Origin: Couchioplanes azureus
GTDB taxonomy: Bacteria; Actinomycetota; Actinomycetes; Mycobacteriales; Micromonosporaceae
Assembly (NCBI RefSeq): GCF_014648355.1
Contig: NZ_BMQY01000004.1
Coordinates: 297,924 to 361,923 of the forward strand
Direction: 5' to 3'
Length of the DNA: 64,000 bases
Notes under the pieces: model-generated
What the model was told of the DNA's origin: nothing
What the model saw: the letters and a program-made list of their open reading frames with translations, nothing else
Database searches by the model: none
Program-made: the position numbers and the translations under genes
Shown here: piece by piece, positions 62,105 to 64,000 of the stretch
Position numbering within the stretch: the first letter of the stretch is position 1
Layout: each line of letters begins with the position of its first letter

Positions 62105-63034
62105 TCAAAGGGCCAGGGAGGCGACCTCGTCCGCGCAACCCCAGGACAGGGTCATGCCCGCGCCGCCGTGGCCGTACGCGTGCACGACCGTCCCGCCGGA
62201 CAGCTTCTCGACCTCCACCCGCGGCCCGCCGCGCCGGGCCGGGCGCAGGCCCACCTTCTCCCCCACCACCGGCGCGCCCGCCAGTTCCGGCACGAGCGCC
62301 AGGCAGCGCTCGACGATCGCGGTGCGGGTCGCCGGATCCGGGGTGGTGCTCCAGCTGTTCTCGTCGAAGGTGCCGCCGAGCACCACGTCGCGGGTGCGCG
62401 GATGCACGTACGTGCTGGGCCGGGTCAGGTCGCGCACCGAGACGAAGACGCCCGGGTTGGCGACCAGCACGATCTGGCCGCGGACCGGATAGACCTCGGG
62501 GTCGCCGCAGAGCGACCCGGCGGCCAGGCCGGTGGCGTTGACGATCACCGGCGCCTCGGCGAGCGCCTCCTCCAGCCGGTCGACGCGCCGGCGCACCACG
62601 CGCCCGCCGGCGCGTTCGAACCGCTGCCGCAGCCATGGCAGGTAGACGTCCATCTCGACCGCCGGGGCGTCGAAGCGCACCTCTCGGGTCCACGGCGCCT
62701 CGGCCGGCAGGTAGCGCACCCGGCCGGCGGCCGGCGCCCACCACGGCTCGCCGGTCGCGCCGTCGCGCTCGAGGTTGCGGGTCTCGCGGACCATCACCCC
62801 GGGCACGCCGTCGCGGGCCTGGCGGCGGAAGTACGCGTACGTGGCGGCGGCCCAGGCCAGCACCCGTGGCTCGAAGACGAGGCCGGTCGGATACCAGGCC
62901 GCCGCGGCGACCGCGGAGACCGTGTCCGCCGGCGCGTCGGGACTCCACAGCGTCACGTCGGCGCCGCGCTCGCGCAGCCGCATCGCCGCCGTCATCCCGA
63001 TGATCCCGCCGCCCACCACGATGACATCCGCCAT
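62105..63034 (-). CDS. FAD-dependent D-amino-acid oxidase-like protein
   Basis: 309 residues from ATG 63034 (AGGA seven bases upstream). FAD-binding start ADVIVVGGGIIGMTAAMRLRERGADVTLW, AAAWYPTGL, VIVNATGLAAG, YPVRGQIVLV, TYVHPRTRDVVLGGTFDENSW and C-terminal YGHGGAGMTLSWGCA, the DAO family pattern. It should oxidise D-amino acids to 2-oxo acids, ammonia and H2O2. Upstream of phoX on the other side of the PHO-box, same strand; no coupling visible. Confidence 0.9.
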   Translation of the reverse strand: MADVIVVGGGIIGMTAAMRLRERGADVTLWSPDAPADTVSAVAAAAWYPTGLVFEPRVLAWAAATYAYFRRQARDGVPGVMVRETRNLERDGATGEPWWAPAAGRVRYLPAEAPWTREVRFDAPAVEMDVYLPWLRQRFERAGGRVVRRRVDRLEEALAEAPVIVNATGLAAGSLCGDPEVYPVRGQIVLVANPGVFVSVRDLTRPSTYVHPRTRDVVLGGTFDENSWSTTPDPATRTAIVERCLALVPELAGAPVVGEKVGLRPARRGGPRVEVEKLSGGTVVHAYGHGGAGMTLSWGCADEVASLAL

Positions 63035-63098
63035 CCCGCCATCCTTCGCCATGGCAGGTAGCGCGGCGCGGTGACAGTCGGGTTGGCGACAGACACGC

Positions 63099-63131
63099 GG
63101 ACTCGCCCGGCCACCAGGGCCGGGCGAGTCC
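63099..63131 (-). terminator. Strong hairpin downstream of the secreted FnIII-like gene
   Basis: GGACTCGCCCGGCC (63099-63112) and GGCCGGGCGAGTCC (63118-63131) form a perfect 14-bp stem with a 5-base loop, 20 bases beyond the stop at 63152. No T-tract. Confidence 0.7.
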
Positions 63132-63151
63132 TTCGGGGGGATGGGATGACG

Positions 63152-63883
63152 TCAGTTGGCCTTGAGCAGGATCCGGCCGGTCTGGGCGGCGCAGCTGCCC
63201 CACTTGTTGGCGTTCGTGATCTTGAGAACGTACGCCCGGTTCGGCTCCAGGCCGCTGAAGTTCAGCGACCGGGCTCTGGTCCAGCTGGCACCGGTGGCGG
63301 CGTTGGTGGCGACGACCTTGTTGTCGGAGAGCCGGACGAGCTGGGCGGTGCTGGTGAAGCTCATCTTCGGGTTGCGCGGGTCGTCCGGCTGCGCTCCGCC
63401 GGTCGGACCACCCAGGTAGCCCTTCCACTGCGGCGCGGTGTAGGTGAAGGTCGCCTTGGTGCGGTCGGTGCCGCGGACCGCCTTCGCCTTGATCACCATC
63501 GTCGGCACCAGCGACTTCTCCGTCACGGAGATGCTGCTGCCCTGCCCCTCGGCGTCCCGCGAGGCGACCGTGATCTGGTAGCGGGAGCACTTGTCCGGCG
63601 TGGCGACCGTCAGCTGGTGGGTGCCGCCGGCGTTCAGCGGCTGGGTCGCCGCGACGACGTACGACCAGCTGGTGACACCGTCCGTGACGGTGACGCGGTA
63701 GTTGGTGGCGCCGGCGACCGGCTTCCAGTACACCAGGGTCTGCGCGGCGTTCTGCGCCGAGCGCACGTTCCGCAGGCCCATCGGCGTGCCGGGAATGCTC
63801 GCGGCAGCCGAGGCCGGGTGCGGGGCCACCAGGACGGCCGTCACGGCCACCCCCAGGATGGCGGCCAGGCGTGCCAGCTTCAT
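63152..63883 (-). CDS. Secreted fibronectin type III-like protein
   Basis: 243 residues from ATG 63883 (AGGA eight bases upstream). Signal peptide MKLARLAAILGVAVTAVLVA, cleaved after ASA. Two beta-sandwich modules follow: one fibronectin III-like (GTPMGLRNVRSAQNAAQTLVYWKPVAGATNYRVTV...YQITVASRDAEG) and a second (~130-240) ending in LNFSGLEPNRAYVLKI and WGSCAAQTGRILLKAN. Two cysteines. No enzyme module or anchor. An exported adhesive or spacer protein; the partner is unknown. Confidence 0.75.
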   Translation of the reverse strand: MKLARLAAILGVAVTAVLVAPHPASAAASIPGTPMGLRNVRSAQNAAQTLVYWKPVAGATNYRVTVTDGVTSWSYVVAATQPLNAGGTHQLTVATPDKCSRYQITVASRDAEGQGSSISVTEKSLVPTMVIKAKAVRGTDRTKATFTYTAPQWKGYLGGPTGGAQPDDPRNPKMSFTSTAQLVRLSDNKVVATNAATGASWTRARSLNFSGLEPNRAYVLKITNANKWGSCAAQTGRILLKAN

Positions 63884-64000
63884 CTGCTCGTTCCTTCCCG
63901 TCGTGTGCCGAGGTGGGAAACGATGCCAGCGGAGCCTCAAGGCCACCGCAAGGCGGCGTCCGCGTTGCCGCAAAGGTAACTGTCAGTAATCGGTGACGCT

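Overview
The window is very GC-rich DNA with strong third-position GC bias, many GTG starts and dense GTGA/ATGA start-stop overlaps, which is typical of a filamentous actinomycete. A chaplin-type surface protein, two STAS proteins, a SpoIIE-type phosphatase, an XRE/DUF5753 regulator, a DUF6230/DUF6114 pair, a methyl-accepting chemotaxis receptor and an actinobacterial SAM-IV riboswitch point to the Micromonosporaceae. An Actinoplanes-like, zoospore-forming genus is my best guess (inference). I see no rRNA, tRNA, CRISPR array, transposase or phage gene, so this looks like chromosome rather than a mobile island.

Layout. 1-3020: tail of an unknown gene, an MBL-fold/rhodanese protein and a divergent cysteine-desulfurase-like enzyme. 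3058-7146: a leftward operon for a small secreted cysteine-containing protein, an ABC ATPase, an FtsX-type permease and a signal-peptidase-like protein that lacks the usual catalytic lysine. 7512-11262: amino-acid permease with a divergent Lrp/AsnC regulator, an MBL hydrolase, a SUKH-like protein and an unknown helical protein. 11338-19921: a tightly coupled leftward operon resembling the ebo metabolite-traffic cluster. It holds inositol-3-phosphate synthase, UbiA prenyltransferase, a TIM-barrel isomerase, EboA, TatD hydrolase, EboE, a phosphodiesterase and a polyprenyl synthase, with an MBL hydrolase trailing.

20108-27496: PP2C phosphatase with STAS partner, an orphan response regulator, metH behind a probable SAH riboswitch, and a stand-alone MHYT membrane protein. 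27910-31242: a sugar (alpha-glucoside type) ABC importer without its ATPase. 31333-38838: a Thr/Pro-repeat secreted protein, two tandem sensor kinases (one frameshifted at a 7-base homopolymer), the DUF6230/DUF6114 pair and a broken small gene. 38842-44412: a DUF1992 protein and a complete peptide-type ABC importer.

44510-49669: an EgtA-like protein without its usual glutamate motifs, a DUF6461-like protein, a BMP-family lipoprotein coupled to a chemoreceptor, and a short chaplin. 49787-51630: a SAM-IV riboswitch in front of a second cysteine-desulfurase-like enzyme, then an anti-anti-sigma factor. 51682-57326: HD phosphohydrolase, universal stress protein, DUF1918 protein, alpha-methylacyl-CoA racemase, APC permease, XRE/DUF5753 regulator flanked by a repeated palindrome, and a small unknown protein. 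57392-63883: nsrR-hmp nitric-oxide defence, a small membrane protein, a small zinc-ribbon-like protein, PhoX phosphatase, a D-amino-acid-oxidase-like enzyme and a secreted fibronectin-III-like protein.

Two themes recur. One is sulfur and one-carbon methyl metabolism (two cysteine-desulfurase-like enzymes, an MBL/rhodanese protein, and SAM and SAH riboswitches). The other is sensing and stress signalling. The best candidate for an incompletely described system is the ebo-like operon in which inositol-phosphate synthase occupies the place of the sugar-phosphate cyclase; the second is the secreted-protein/ABC/pseudo-signal-peptidase operon.
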